DNA of 34,866 nucleotides from positions 1-34,866 of the forward strand of contig NZ_JACVXA010000053.1 of assembly GCF_014903745.1 (NCBI RefSeq), read 5' to 3'. Origin of the DNA: Mangrovicoccus algicola (GTDB lineage: Bacteria; Pseudomonadota; Alphaproteobacteria; Rhodobacterales; Rhodobacteraceae). This document shows, in pieces, positions 18,025 to 25,545 of this stretch. The notes beneath the pieces are model-generated. The model saw nothing but the letters and a program-made list of their open reading frames with translations, ran no database searches and was not told where the DNA came from. A program made the translations under genes and the position numbers. Numbering within the stretch: the first letter of the stretch is position 1; each line of letters starts with the position of its first letter.

Positions 18025-18069
18025 CGGCCCCGGCACATTGTCAAGTTTCCTGACAAAGTGCCGGGGCCG
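18025..18069. terminator. Long bidirectional hairpin between convergent genes, possibly also an operator
   Basis: CGGCCCCGGCAC-A-TTGTCA (18025-18043) pairs with TGACAA-A-GTGCCGGGGCCG (18051-18069). This gives 12 plus 6 base pairs interrupted only by an A-A mismatch, with a seven-base loop. It lies between the stops of the acetyltransferase and the ROK gene, so it suits a two-way terminator. On the minus strand CTCTTAGCTT follows, a weak T-rich tail. The apex TTGTCA...TGACAA is more A+T-rich than the stem. Confidence 0.65.
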
Positions 18070-18159
18070 TCGGTTGACGCGCCGTAGAGAGCGTAAATTT
18101 TCACGGATTTCCGGGAGGAACGCCCCGAATCTGACCGAAATGCCGGGCCGGGACCTGCC

Positions 18160-19410
18160 TCAGACGGCCCCGGCCCGCAGCGGAATCGCGCCGCCCGTCC
18201 CGGCCTGGCGGACCGGCGGCGGCAGCGGCCAGGGCTGGTCGAGGCTGCGCGTCTCCAGCTGCGGGGCGAAGGTCTGGTTGTACATCCCCGTCAGCGCCAG
18301 GTAGCACGCCCCCGTCACGGTGGAGCGCAGCCCCAGCCCCGCGGGCAGCACCGGAACCGGCCGCGAGGAGCGCCGCGCCAGCCCGTCGCGCGCCGCCTCC
18401 ACGACCCCCGGCACCAGCCCCAGCATGCCGCCCATGACCACCGCCTGCGGATCCAGCATGGCCTGCACCGACAGGATCAGCTGGCCCGACAGGCAGCCGA
18501 TGCGCGACAGCACCTCCAGCGCCTCCGGCTCCTGCGCCTCCAGCGCGCGGGTGAAGGCCGCCAGCCCCGCGGATGTCCCCGCCGGATCGTGGTAGGCCGC
18601 CAGGATCGCCTGCAGGCCCAGCACCCGTTCCAGCGCGCCGCGCCGCACCGAGTCGGGCTCCAGGCTGTCGGCGCCGATCGGCAGGCTGGCCACCTCGCCG
18701 GCCGCCCCGGTCGCGCCGCGCAAGAGCCGCCCGCCGACGATCAGCCCCTGCCCGACCCCGGTGCCCAGACCGATATAGGCCACGTCGTCGAGATCGCGCG
18801 CCGAGCCGGTCCAGCGCTCGCCCAGGATCGCGGCATTCATGTCGTTCTCCACCAGCGCGGTGCAGCCCAGCCCCTGTTCCAGCGCCCCCGCCAGGTCAAT
18901 CCCCGACAGGGCCGGCAGCGCCGAGACCCGCGTCAGGTGGCCGGTGCCGGGATGGACCACGCCGGGCGTCGCCAGGCAGGCCAGGCGCAGCACCCGCCCG
19001 CCGCCGAATTCCGCGATCGTGTCGCGGCTGTAGCCCAGGATCTCGGCCAGCAGCCGGTCGCCGCGCAGATGCTCGGTGCGCATCTCGCGGCTGGCCAGCG
19101 CCGTGCCGCGCGCATCGCACAGCTCGATGCGGAACCGGCTGGCGCCGATATCCATGCCCAGCACCATGCCCGCCCGGCCCTCGACCTCGTAGAGCACGGC
19201 CGAGCGGCCCATGCCCCCGGCGCGGGTCCCGATATTGCGCACCCAGCCCAGATCCTCGAGCGTGCGCATCACCTCGGACACGGTCTGCTTGGACAGCCCC
19301 GTCTCGCGCGCCAGGTCGGAGCGCGACCGCGCCCCCTGCACCAGCAGCCGCATGACGGAATTCATCGAGATCTGTCGGAGTATCGGCGGAGTTTTCGAAA
19401 TCGCGTCCAT
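18160..19410 (-). CDS. ROK-family transcriptional regulator without the zinc-binding cysteines
   Basis: This 416-residue protein has an N-terminal winged helix (ILRQISMNSVMRLLVQGARSR, then SDLARETGLSKQTVSEVMRTL, about residues 10-50). A sugar-kinase-like ROK domain follows, with MDIGASRFRIELCD, VENDMNAAILGE and GLGTGVGQGLIVGGRLLRG. Such proteins repress sugar operons and release DNA when the sugar binds. The usual ROK zinc site, His followed by CxCGxxGCxE, is replaced by a cysteine-free stretch (GAAGEVASLPIGADSLEPDS, then VRRGALE). The start at 19410 precedes the helix by a normal distance, but its ribosome site is weak. Its place next to the amino-sugar operon makes that operon and the divergent acetyltransferase the likely targets. 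Confidence 0.9.
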   Translation of the reverse strand: MDAISKTPPILRQISMNSVMRLLVQGARSRSDLARETGLSKQTVSEVMRTLEDLGWVRNIGTRAGGMGRSAVLYEVEGRAGMVLGMDIGASRFRIELCDARGTALASREMRTEHLRGDRLLAEILGYSRDTIAEFGGGRVLRLACLATPGVVHPGTGHLTRVSALPALSGIDLAGALEQGLGCTALVENDMNAAILGERWTGSARDLDDVAYIGLGTGVGQGLIVGGRLLRGATGAAGEVASLPIGADSLEPDSVRRGALERVLGLQAILAAYHDPAGTSAGLAAFTRALEAQEPEALEVLSRIGCLSGQLILSVQAMLDPQAVVMGGMLGLVPGVVEAARDGLARRSSRPVPVLPAGLGLRSTVTGACYLALTGMYNQTFAPQLETRSLDQPWPLPPPVRQAGTGGAIPLRAGAV

Positions 19411-19531
19411 CGGCCAGCCAGCTTGTTCCGCGGGCAGGTTAGCGCAGTTCGCCGACAGGTGCGAGGCGGCGCGGCCACCCCCGGGGATCCGACCCGGCGT
19501 CAGCGGCCCTAGCCGGCCCGCCGCCGCAGGA

Positions 19532-19717
19532 TCAGGGGATCGACCGGCCGGTCGCCTCCATGTCCCCCGCGAAGCGGGCCGGCGCTGCATCGGCCGGCAC
19601 ATGGCGCGCCAGCCCCCGGATCCCCCCGGGCGGCATCTTCGCCGCCTCCCTGACATGGTCCGGCGCGCGGATCTCGCCGACCGTCCGCCTGAAATCGCGC
19701 CCCGGCCTGGCGGCCAC
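19532..19717 (-). CDS. Small hypothetical open frame downstream of the xylitol-dehydrogenase-like gene
   Basis: A 61-codon frame starts at GTG 19717, 17 bases after the dehydrogenase stop on the same strand. Its third codon positions are over 90 percent G or C, as in real genes here, and the product is basic and soluble-looking (GRDFRRTVGEIRAPDHVREA and onward). I do not recognise it. It could be a small co-transcribed protein or the remnant of a larger gene. In such GC-rich DNA a chance open frame is also possible. The rest of the 324-base gap from 19411 to 19734 holds the upstream region of the ROK gene, in which no clear promoter stands out. Confidence 0.25.
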   Translation of the reverse strand: MAARPGRDFRRTVGEIRAPDHVREAAKMPPGGIRGLARHVPADAAPARFAGDMEATGRSIP

Positions 19718-19734
19718 GGCGGCCCCGCATGCCC

Positions 19735-20772
19735 TCAGCCGGGCAGCGTGATCTGCAGCTTCACGTCGGCATCCCGCGCCTCCACCGCCCGGTCGAAGGC
19801 GGCGATGCTGTCCTCGAAGGGCAGCGTGGCGGAAATCAGCGGCTTCAGATCCACCTTCCCCGATCCCATCAGCGCGATCGCCCGGTCATAGACATTGGCA
19901 TAGCGGAACACGGTTTCGATCCGCAGCTCCTTGGCCTGCAGCCCGACAATGTCCATGGGCACCGGGTCGACCGGCATGCCCACCAGCACCACCGCGCCGC
20001 CCGGACAGGCCAGGGCCGGAAGGCCCAGGATCGCCGGCGCCGCGCCGGAGCATTCGAAGACGACATCCGCGCCCCACCCCCCCGTGGCCTCCGCGACCGC
20101 CGCGGCGGCGGGGGTCCGGCGGATATTCACCGTCTCGATCCCGTCATAGGCGCCGATGATGTCCAGCTTCGGCTGCGCCAGATCGGCGACGATCACCTTC
20201 GCGCAGCCCCCCGCCAGCGCCGCCAGGGCGGTCATCATCCCGATCGGCCCGGCGCCGGTGACCACCGCGACATCCCCGGGCCGGATCCTCGCGCGCAGCG
20301 CCGCCTGCATGCCGATGGCGAAGGGCTCCACCATCGCGCCCTCGGCGAAGGAAACGCTATCGGGCAGCCTGTAGGTGAAGGCCGCCGGGTGGACCACTTC
20401 GGGCATCAGGCAGCCATCGACCGGCGGGGTCGCCCAGAACCGCACCGCCGGATCGACATTGTAGAGGCCCATCTTGGCGGCGCGCGAGGCCGGGTCGGGG
20501 ATGCCCGGCTCCATGCAGACGCGGTCGCCCGGCTTCAGGTGGGTGACGCCGGGACCGGTCTCGATCACCGTTCCCGCGGCCTCGTGCCCCAGGATCATCG
20601 GCGCCTCGACCACGAAGGGCCCGATCCTGCCATGGGTATAGTAATGGACATCCGATCCGCAGATCCCCACCGTGTGGACGGCGATGCGGACCTCGCCGGG
20701 CCCCGCGGCCGCCGGTCCCGGCACGTCGCGCAGCGACAGCTTTCCCTTTTCCTCAAGCACCAATGCACGCAA
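19735..20772 (-). CDS. Zinc-dependent medium-chain dehydrogenase, xylitol/sorbitol dehydrogenase-like
   Basis: This 345-residue NAD-dependent polyol dehydrogenase carries the catalytic zinc residues Cys38 in GICGSD and His-Glu in LGHEAAG. The Rossmann motif [16 protein letters not shown] follows further on. CMEPGIPDP, then [20 protein letters not shown], closely resembles xylitol dehydrogenases that make D-xylulose. The structural-zinc cysteine cluster of other family members is absent, as is usual in this branch. The start is TTG at 20772, supported by GGGAGGA seven to eight bases upstream and by the normal family N-terminus [14 protein letters not shown]-idonate or another polyol dehydrogenase is the main alternative. 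It is transcribed alone or with the small frame behind it. Confidence 0.9.
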   Translation of the reverse strand: MRALVLEEKGKLSLRDVPGPAAAGPGEVRIAVHTVGICGSDVHYYTHGRIGPFVVEAPMILGHEAAGTVIETGPGVTHLKPGDRVCMEPGIPDPASRAAKMGLYNVDPAVRFWATPPVDGCLMPEVVHPAAFTYRLPDSVSFAEGAMVEPFAIGMQAALRARIRPGDVAVVTGAGPIGMMTALAALAGGCAKVIVADLAQPKLDIIGAYDGIETVNIRRTPAAAAVAEATGGWGADVVFECSGAAPAILGLPALACPGGAVVLVGMPVDPVPMDIVGLQAKELRIETVFRYANVYDRAIALMGSGKVDLKPLISATLPFEDSIAAFDRAVEARDADVKLQITLPG

Positions 20773-21217
20773 GACGTGATCCTCCCTCTTGATCCATGGC
20801 GCCCCGGCGACGCCCCGCGAAAGGTGCTAGGTCGCCCGCGGCGCGCTGGCAAACGGAAAACGCCGGTTCGCGGTTTTCCGCATTGAAACCATTCAATTAG
20901 TGTCTCCCCGGCGGGGTTTCCGCATCGCCTGCCCATCACGCCGCGCGGTCTTGTTCCGGCGCCCGGCCGCTGCGGACCGGGTGGCGGGATGCGCCGCGAC
21001 GGCGCTAACTTGGGGGAAACCCTCACCTAAGCGCCGTGCGCTGCCTTGCGTTACGACGTCCGGTAATATTTCCGCGGAGCCATGCAGGAAATGCAGGACG
21101 GACTTGCCGCCATCACGGGTTGCTGCGCCGCGGCAGAGCCGGTATGTTACCGGTAACGACAGCGTGCCACGGTGCGCAGGTCAGATGGTTTCCGACGGCT
21201 CCTCCTCCTCCCTGAGC
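20773..21217. promoter_or_regulatory. 445-base intergenic region with several dyads upstream of the polyol dehydrogenase
   Basis: No gene is seen. Nearest the dehydrogenase start is the repeat CGGAAAAC (20854-20861) / GTTTTCCG (20873-20880), followed by TTGAA-N4-TTCAA (20883-20896) in an A+T-richer patch. These are plausible operator or promoter elements. A longer stem ACGGCGCT (20999-21006) / AGCGCCGT (21030-21037) may end transcription of the MscS gene, which reads toward it. The perfect palindrome GTTACCGGTAAC lies at 21146-21157 and is listed separately. Confidence 0.45.
21146..21157. promoter_or_regulatory. Perfect 12-base palindrome resembling a LacI-family operator
   Basis: GTTACCGGTAAC is preceded by AT, giving ATGTTACCGGTAAC. 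This resembles the operator consensus of the LacI-family gluconate/idonate regulators (GntR, IdnR) of E. coli. It lies 374 bases upstream of the polyol dehydrogenase and 61 bases beyond the MscS stop. No LacI-family gene is in the window. The regulator assignment is inference. Confidence 0.4.
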
Positions 21218-22582
21218 CTAGGAAATCGGCGGCGGCCCCCTCCTCCTCCCTGGGGCTGCCGCCTCCCCTTCTTCCCGGTCCGGCTCCGATCCCAGGATGC
21301 GCACCTCGCGCTGCGGGAAGGGTATGCTGATTCCGTTCTCGCGGAACGCGTCCCACAGCGCCAGGTAGACGGCCCCCCGCACATTGGTCAGCCCGCCGGT
21401 CGGATCGGTTATCCAGAACCGCAGGATGTAATCGACCGAACTGTCGCCGAACCCGGTGATGTGGCAGACCGGCGGCTTCGATCCCAGCACCCGGCCGACG
21501 CCCTGCGCCGCCTCCACCGCGATGCGCCGCACCTCGTGCGGGTCATTGGAATAGGCCGTCCCGAAGAAGATATCGAGCCGGACGAACTCGTTCGAATGCG
21601 ACCAGTTCACCACCTGCCCGGTGATCATGTCCTCGTTGGGGATCAGGTATTCCCGCCCGTCCCGCGTGACCACGCTGACATAGCGCGCGCCAAGGGCGTT
21701 GATCCAGCCGAAGGTTTCGCCCAGGGAAATCACGTCGCCGGGCTTCACCGACTTGTCCAGCAGGATGATGATCCCGGAAACCAGGTTAGAGACGACCTTC
21801 TGCAACCCGAAACCCAGCCCGACCCCGATCGCCCCCGACAGAACGGCCAGCCCCGTCAGGTCCACGCCGACCGCCTTCATCGAGAAGAGGAAGGCCGCGC
21901 CATACAGCCCCAGCTGAACCGCCTTGACCGACAGGACCCTCATCGAGGGGCTCATTTCCTCGTTGGAATTGATCCGCGCCGCAGAGATCCGCGACAGGAA
22001 CCGCGCCGCCGCCAGAAGGATCGTCACCGCCACCGCTGCCTGGACCACCATCCAGGCCGAAACCGTCAGCCCGCCCAGATCCAGCGTGATGCGCGACAGC
22101 AAGGCGACGAAAGCCTCGGTCTGGCCGAGAACGCTGAGGGTCAGCCAGATCCACGCGCCGTATTGCACCACCGCGCGCAGCACCCGGTTGAGGATCAGCC
22201 GCGATGCCAGTCCGACCACCACCCAGGCCAGGGCCAGGTTGCCGATGATCGTCAGCAGAAATGATCGGCTGGGCCATGTGGTTTCGCGCAGAACCCAGAC
22301 CGCCGCCCAGATCAAGGGAACGAACAGGATCCCGCGCAATCGCCGGATCAGGACCAGGGCCGTGCGCATCCGCCATTTCGGCCAGCCCTGCCGGGTCCGC
22401 AACCGGTCATGCAACCGCCCGCCCCAGGCCCGTCCCGCCAGGTGAGCCAACCCGAACAGCGCGACGGCAATGCCGATCTGGTAGAAGACCCAGGGACGGA
22501 ATGCCGCCTCCGCCTGGACCGCGAGGAAGTGATAGAGGTCGAGCGCATAGCCCGCCGCCCTGTTGAAGATATCCTGCTGCAT
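21218..22582 (-). CDS. MscS-family mechanosensitive ion channel
   Basis: This 454-residue inner-membrane protein has several N-terminal transmembrane segments and then the MscS core. Pore helix TM3 is visible as GLAVLSGAIGVGLGFGLQKVVSNLVSGIIILLD (about residues 260-293), with the Gly/Ala packing pattern of the channel. The beta domain follows: VKPGDVISLGETFGWINALGARYVSVVTRDGREYLIPNEDMITG. Members open under membrane tension during osmotic downshock. The start at 22582 has a textbook AGGAGG six bases upstream. The extra N-terminal helices make it longer than E. coli MscS. It follows the rep gene on the same strand with the palindrome at 22641 in between. Confidence 0.93.
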   Translation of the reverse strand: MQQDIFNRAAGYALDLYHFLAVQAEAAFRPWVFYQIGIAVALFGLAHLAGRAWGGRLHDRLRTRQGWPKWRMRTALVLIRRLRGILFVPLIWAAVWVLRETTWPSRSFLLTIIGNLALAWVVVGLASRLILNRVLRAVVQYGAWIWLTLSVLGQTEAFVALLSRITLDLGGLTVSAWMVVQAAVAVTILLAAARFLSRISAARINSNEEMSPSMRVLSVKAVQLGLYGAAFLFSMKAVGVDLTGLAVLSGAIGVGLGFGLQKVVSNLVSGIIILLDKSVKPGDVISLGETFGWINALGARYVSVVTRDGREYLIPNEDMITGQVVNWSHSNEFVRLDIFFGTAYSNDPHEVRRIAVEAAQGVGRVLGSKPPVCHITGFGDSSVDYILRFWITDPTGGLTNVRGAVYLALWDAFRENGISIPFPQREVRILGSEPDREEGEAAAPGRRRGPPPIS

Positions 22583-22640
22583 GCCATGCCTCCTGAAGGG
22601 AAAGGCTAGCCTGCATTCCCCCGTCGGCCAAGCGGCAGAA

Positions 22641-22664
22641 GGAAATTGCCAATTGGCAATTTCC
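22641..22664. repeat. Perfect 24-base palindrome behind rep, first of a matching pair (candidate parS)
   Basis: The 24 bases read identically on both strands, with core TTGCCAATTGGCAA at 22646-22659. The palindrome lies two bases beyond the rep stop codon. The same 14-base core recurs at 26531-26544, immediately after parB. Short perfect palindromes serve as ParB-binding partition sites in many alphaproteobacterial plasmids. A hairpin terminator for rep is possible, but the long A+T core and lack of a T-tail argue against it. Confidence 0.65.
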
Positions 22665-22666
22665 GG

Positions 22667-23683
22667 CTAAAGCGGGTTGTTCTCTGCATATTTCCGGAAA
22701 AATGCCAGGTAGGCGCGGTCCGGATCGCGCGGCGCCTCGCGCCCTGCCGACCAGCCGCGCCATTCGCTTTCGACGAAATAGACGTCATAGCCGGGATGCC
22801 TCAGGCGCGCGGTTTCGTAGGTCTCGCTGCGCAGCGGACTGCCCTGCCCCTCCATCCAGGCCGGCCGCGGCCGCATCGCCTCGACGGGCGCCTCCTCCTG
22901 CGCCACCCGCACCTTGCGGCCCACCTTGGAGAAGCTCACCTCGCGTTCGGCGGCATCCACCCCGCCCTGGTCCTTGCGCCACCAGCGCAGCTCCACATGC
23001 GTCACGCTGCGCCCGGTCTTGATCGGCTCGATGGCGACGATGTAATCGCTCAGCGCGTTGACCTCGGCCACGGCCGGCCGGATCGCCCGCAAATTCAGGT
23101 TCGACCAGCTCGCCAGTTTTCCTTTCGGCACGCCCAGCACGCCGCGCAGCGCGTCCAGCGTGAAGCGTTCCGATGCGCGGTAGCGCAGGTTGCCCCGTTT
23201 CTGGACCATTTCGTAGAGCGTCAGCGCGTATTTCGAGGTCAGCGCGAACATCACCTCCCGCTGCAGACGCGCGAAGACGGTGGAGTTGCGGATGATCTTG
23301 CGCAGCCGCGCCGGGATCTCGTATTCGATCAGCCCGTCGCGGCGCAGCGTCTCGATATTGCCGCCCAGCAGCTGCACGCGCTCAATCGCTTCCTCGCCAT
23401 CCCAGACCACCTGAACCTTGACGATGGCGGACATCAGCCGCTCCAGGCTCTCGCCGATCCGGTCATTGGCATTATGCGATCCGCGCAGTTCGGACTTGGC
23501 GATCACATGGGTCACCGGCCGGTCGATTCCGTCCCAGGCGTTTTCCAGTAGCTGATTGTAGATCCGCCGGTCCGACAGGGTCAGCGGCGTGACCTCGATC
23601 AGGTCGACCAGCTCACCCGGCTTGACCAGGCTTTCCGCATTCGGTTTCGCATCGAGCGTGCGATAGGATTTCCCGGCCGCCAC
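22667..23683 (-). CDS. Plasmid replication initiator (Rep_3-like)
   Basis: This 338-residue DNA-binding protein has two winged-helix-like regions in the order typical of Rep_3 initiators. The first runs from LIEVTPLTLSDRRIYNQLLENAW. The second runs from FALTSKYALTLYEMVQKRGN through YRASERFTLDALRGVLGV to RAIRPAVAEVNALSDYIVAIEPIKTGR. Such proteins bind iterons and open the origin. The start is taken as GTG at 23683 because there is no in-frame ATG near, the family-like sequence begins soon after, and a GGGGG purine run lies upstream. It is divergent from parA-parB across an iteron-bearing origin. The C-terminal ~110 residues are rich in charged residues and look specific to this subgroup. In the plasmid types used for Rhodobacterales it would be RepB-like or DnaA-like. 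I cannot settle which without alignment. Confidence 0.83.
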   Translation of the reverse strand: MAAGKSYRTLDAKPNAESLVKPGELVDLIEVTPLTLSDRRIYNQLLENAWDGIDRPVTHVIAKSELRGSHNANDRIGESLERLMSAIVKVQVVWDGEEAIERVQLLGGNIETLRRDGLIEYEIPARLRKIIRNSTVFARLQREVMFALTSKYALTLYEMVQKRGNLRYRASERFTLDALRGVLGVPKGKLASWSNLNLRAIRPAVAEVNALSDYIVAIEPIKTGRSVTHVELRWWRKDQGGVDAAEREVSFSKVGRKVRVAQEEAPVEAMRPRPAWMEGQGSPLRSETYETARLRHPGYDVYFVESEWRGWSAGREAPRDPDRAYLAFFRKYAENNPL

Positions 23684-23701
23684 CTGCCTGCCCCCGTTTC
23701 T

Positions 23702-23729
23702 CTTACATACATCACAGAGTGCGTGTAAG
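23702..23729. promoter_or_regulatory. Inverted repeat CTTACA-N16-TGTAAG close upstream of rep
   Basis: CTTACA (23702-23707) and TGTAAG (23724-23729) are separated by exactly 16 bases. This dyad spans 19-46 bases upstream of the rep GTG, where the rep promoter should be. The half-site shares TAAG with the iterons (GGTAAG), the usual relation when an initiator dimer represses its own gene. Autoregulation is inferred. Confidence 0.5.
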
Positions 23730-23773
23730 TTAGCAGGCGGCTCCCCGGCGGTAAAGCATTGGCTGCGGCACCT

Positions 23774-23801
23774 CTTACACTGCCTATCCGTCGAATGTAA
23801 G
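23774..23801. promoter_or_regulatory. Second inverted repeat CTTACA-N16-TGTAAG
   Basis: CTTACA (23774-23779) and TGTAAG (23796-23801) are again separated by exactly 16 bases, 72 bases from the first copy. The identical half-sites and identical spacing make chance unlikely. It may be a second initiator- or repressor-binding site for rep control. Confidence 0.5.
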
Positions 23802-23811
23802 CATCCGACAC

Positions 23812-24016
23812 CACCCGATCCGTAAGCTTTGCGACTCGGCCAGCGCGCGCCCGAGTCCGGTCCCTGGCTTTTCGTCAAGAAAAAAACACCTGATTTCATA
23901 GGGTTTTCTTCGTGCCGCCCGGCGCCCGCAAGGCCCACCCCGGAGGTAAGCACAGGCCACCCGGAAGGTAAGCCCAGCCCACCCCATTTGTATCGATGTC
24001 TCACCCGGTAGGTAAG
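23812..24016 (+). repeat. Iteron array of the plasmid origin (consensus CACCCGGNAGGTAAG)
   Basis: Close copies of a 15-base direct repeat lie at 23936-23950, 23958-23972 and 24002-24016, with a related copy at 23812-23826 (12 of 15 matches). Starts at 23936, 23958 and 24002 fit a 22-base period, and a degenerate copy beginning CACCC sits at 23980, completing the register. Repeats spaced by two helical turns are typical iterons for Rep_3 initiators. A stretch rich in A and T with AAGAAAA and GGTTTTCTT arms at 23877-23911 lies between the outlying repeat and the main array. It could be the unwinding element. Confidence 0.75.
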
Positions 24017-24120
24017 AGAACCGGCAGGGGAGGGCTTGTTTTCAACAACTTGCCCTTCACGAACACTGAAGACTCTGAATCTGGAATCCCTGCGGGAGCA
24101 GGTGCTTTCGCGCTCATTTC

Positions 24121-24129
24121 TGTGGATAA
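24121..24129 (-). other. Perfect DnaA box
   Basis: TGTGGATAA is the complement of the consensus DnaA box TTATCCACA with no mismatch. It lies about 105 bases from the iteron array and 210 bases before parA, as expected for an origin that needs host DnaA. Its location beside iterons makes chance occurrence less likely. Confidence 0.7.
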
Positions 24130-24342
24130 ACCGCCCCGACCCGTCCACAGAGCTACATCTGGGGTGAAATCGGCAAATAACGGGGTCAAATTTCCGATGA
24201 ACGCCGCACTCCCCGTCCGTTTCCGGCGATGGCGTACCCGATCTGCAACTTCCGCTTTTTTCGCGGTCCGGCGCAGAAAACCGCACTTGCAGCCCCGGTC
24301 CCCGTCCCGCATGATTCCCGCAAGCGATCTATGAAGGATATC

Positions 24343-25545
24343 ATGGACAGTACCGTTCTTCCCCCCGTTTCCCTCACCGAACTCGACCACCTCGCGGGAC
24401 GTGCCGCGACGGTGATGAACCGGCTGCGCGACCGCGTCTACGCGCCCGGTTCGGAAAAAAGGCTCGAGCTGAGCTTCAACGTTCGTTCCGCCGCCGAAAT
24501 GGTGGGAAGGTCCGAGAAGCTGATCCGCGACGCAGAGGCGGACGGGCGCCTGCCGCCGCCCGACAAGGACCCTGAAACGGGCCGGCGCACCGGATATTCC
24601 CTGGGCGAAATCAACCGGATGCGCGAAGTGTTCGGCACCCTGCCGCATCGCGCGCCGGGCGATCCGCCGATGGTCCTTGCGGTGCAGAACTTCAAGGGCG
24701 GGGTGGGCAAGTCGACCGTGGTCGCGCATCTGGCGCAATTCTTCGCGCTGAAAGGGTACCGCGTCTGCGTCATCGATTGCGACAGCCAGGCCTCCACCAC
24801 CGCGGTCTTCGGGCTGAACCCGGATGTCGATGTCGACGAGGAGGAGGACACGCTCTACCCGTTTTTCCGCCATGGCGGGCCGCCTTCGCTGAGCTATGCG
24901 CTGCGGGCGACCTATTGGCCGGGCATTGCGCTGATCCCGGCCAATCTGGGCCTGTATGACGCCGAATACGAATTCGCCGCGCGGATGGCGCGCGACCACG
25001 CCTTCGTTCTGGACCGGATGCGCGCGGGGGTGGAGACCATCCAGGACCGGTTCGACATCGTGCTGCTGGATCCGCCGCCGGCGCTGGGGATGATCTCGCT
25101 TTCGGTGCTGCGCGCGGCCAACGCGCTATTGATCCCGGCGCCGCCGAACAATATCGATTTCGCCTCTACGGCGCATTTCCTGAAGATGATGTCCGCCACC
25201 CTGGCCGAGATTGCCCAGCATGGCGGCGCCCGCAATTATTCGTTCGTTAAAATTCTTGCGACCAAGATGAACGACCAGAAATCGGCACATGTGGCAATCA
25301 AGCGGATGATGGATGCGGTCTTTCCCCAGGATGTGCTGGGCGCGGTCCTCAAGGACAGTGCCGAGATCGACAATGCGACGGCCAATCTCAAGACGGTCTA
25401 CGAGCTGACCGGCCCGGCGACCCGGTCCGATACGCATAAACGCTGCCGCGCCTACCTGGATGCGGTGGGCCGGGAGGTGGAAATCCTGATCCGCAAGACC
25501 TGGCCCAGCCATCATGCGGATCTGCGCAAGGAGGGTATCCTGTGA
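24343..25545 (+). CDS. parA: Plasmid partition ATPase ParA
   Basis: This 400-residue ATPase has an N-terminal ~100-residue DNA-binding region (SAAEMVGRSEKLIRDAEADG followed by a MerR-like GYSLGEINRMREVFG). The deviant Walker A FKGGVGKST (117-125), IDCDSQAS, and DIVLLDPPPALGMISLSVLRAA come next. This is the long, type Ia ParA, which segregates plasmid copies on the nucleoid and can repress its own operon through the N-terminal domain. I chose the ATG at 24343, preceded by AAGGA. An ATG at 24331 would add four residues. It overlaps parB by GTGA. Confidence 0.94.
   Translation: MDSTVLPPVSLTELDHLAGRAATVMNRLRDRVYAPGSEKRLELSFNVRSAAEMVGRSEKLIRDAEADGRLPPPDKDPETGRRTGYSLGEINRMREVFGTLPHRAPGDPPMVLAVQNFKGGVGKSTVVAHLAQFFALKGYRVCVIDCDSQASTTAVFGLNPDVDVDEEEDTLYPFFRHGGPPSLSYALRATYWPGIALIPANLGLYDAEYEFAARMARDHAFVLDRMRAGVETIQDRFDIVLLDPPPALGMISLSVLRAANALLIPAPPNNIDFASTAHFLKMMSATLAEIAQHGGARNYSFVKILATKMNDQKSAHVAIKRMMDAVFPQDVLGAVLKDSAEIDNATANLKTVYELTGPATRSDTHKRCRAYLDAVGREVEILIRKTWPSHHADLRKEGIL

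Larger units (their letters stand above)
23684..24342. other. Replication origin region between rep and parA
   Basis: This 659-base non-coding region holds the two inverted repeats, the iterons, a 7-base-pair stem GACTCGG/CCGAGTC (23833-23857), an A+T-rich patch (23877-23911) and a perfect DnaA box at 24121. It is less GC-rich than the genes on either side. It also must contain the divergent promoters of rep and parA. Taken together these are the expected parts of an iteron-type oriV. Confidence 0.75.

Noticed and set aside
22641-22664. Rho-independent terminator of rep
   Set aside because: The palindrome has an A+T centre with no loop and no T-run, and its core is repeated behind parB, which fits a protein-binding site better.
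23936-24016. CRISPR array
   Set aside because: The repeats are only 15 bases with 7-base gaps and a fixed 22-base period beside a replication initiator, which is an iteron pattern.
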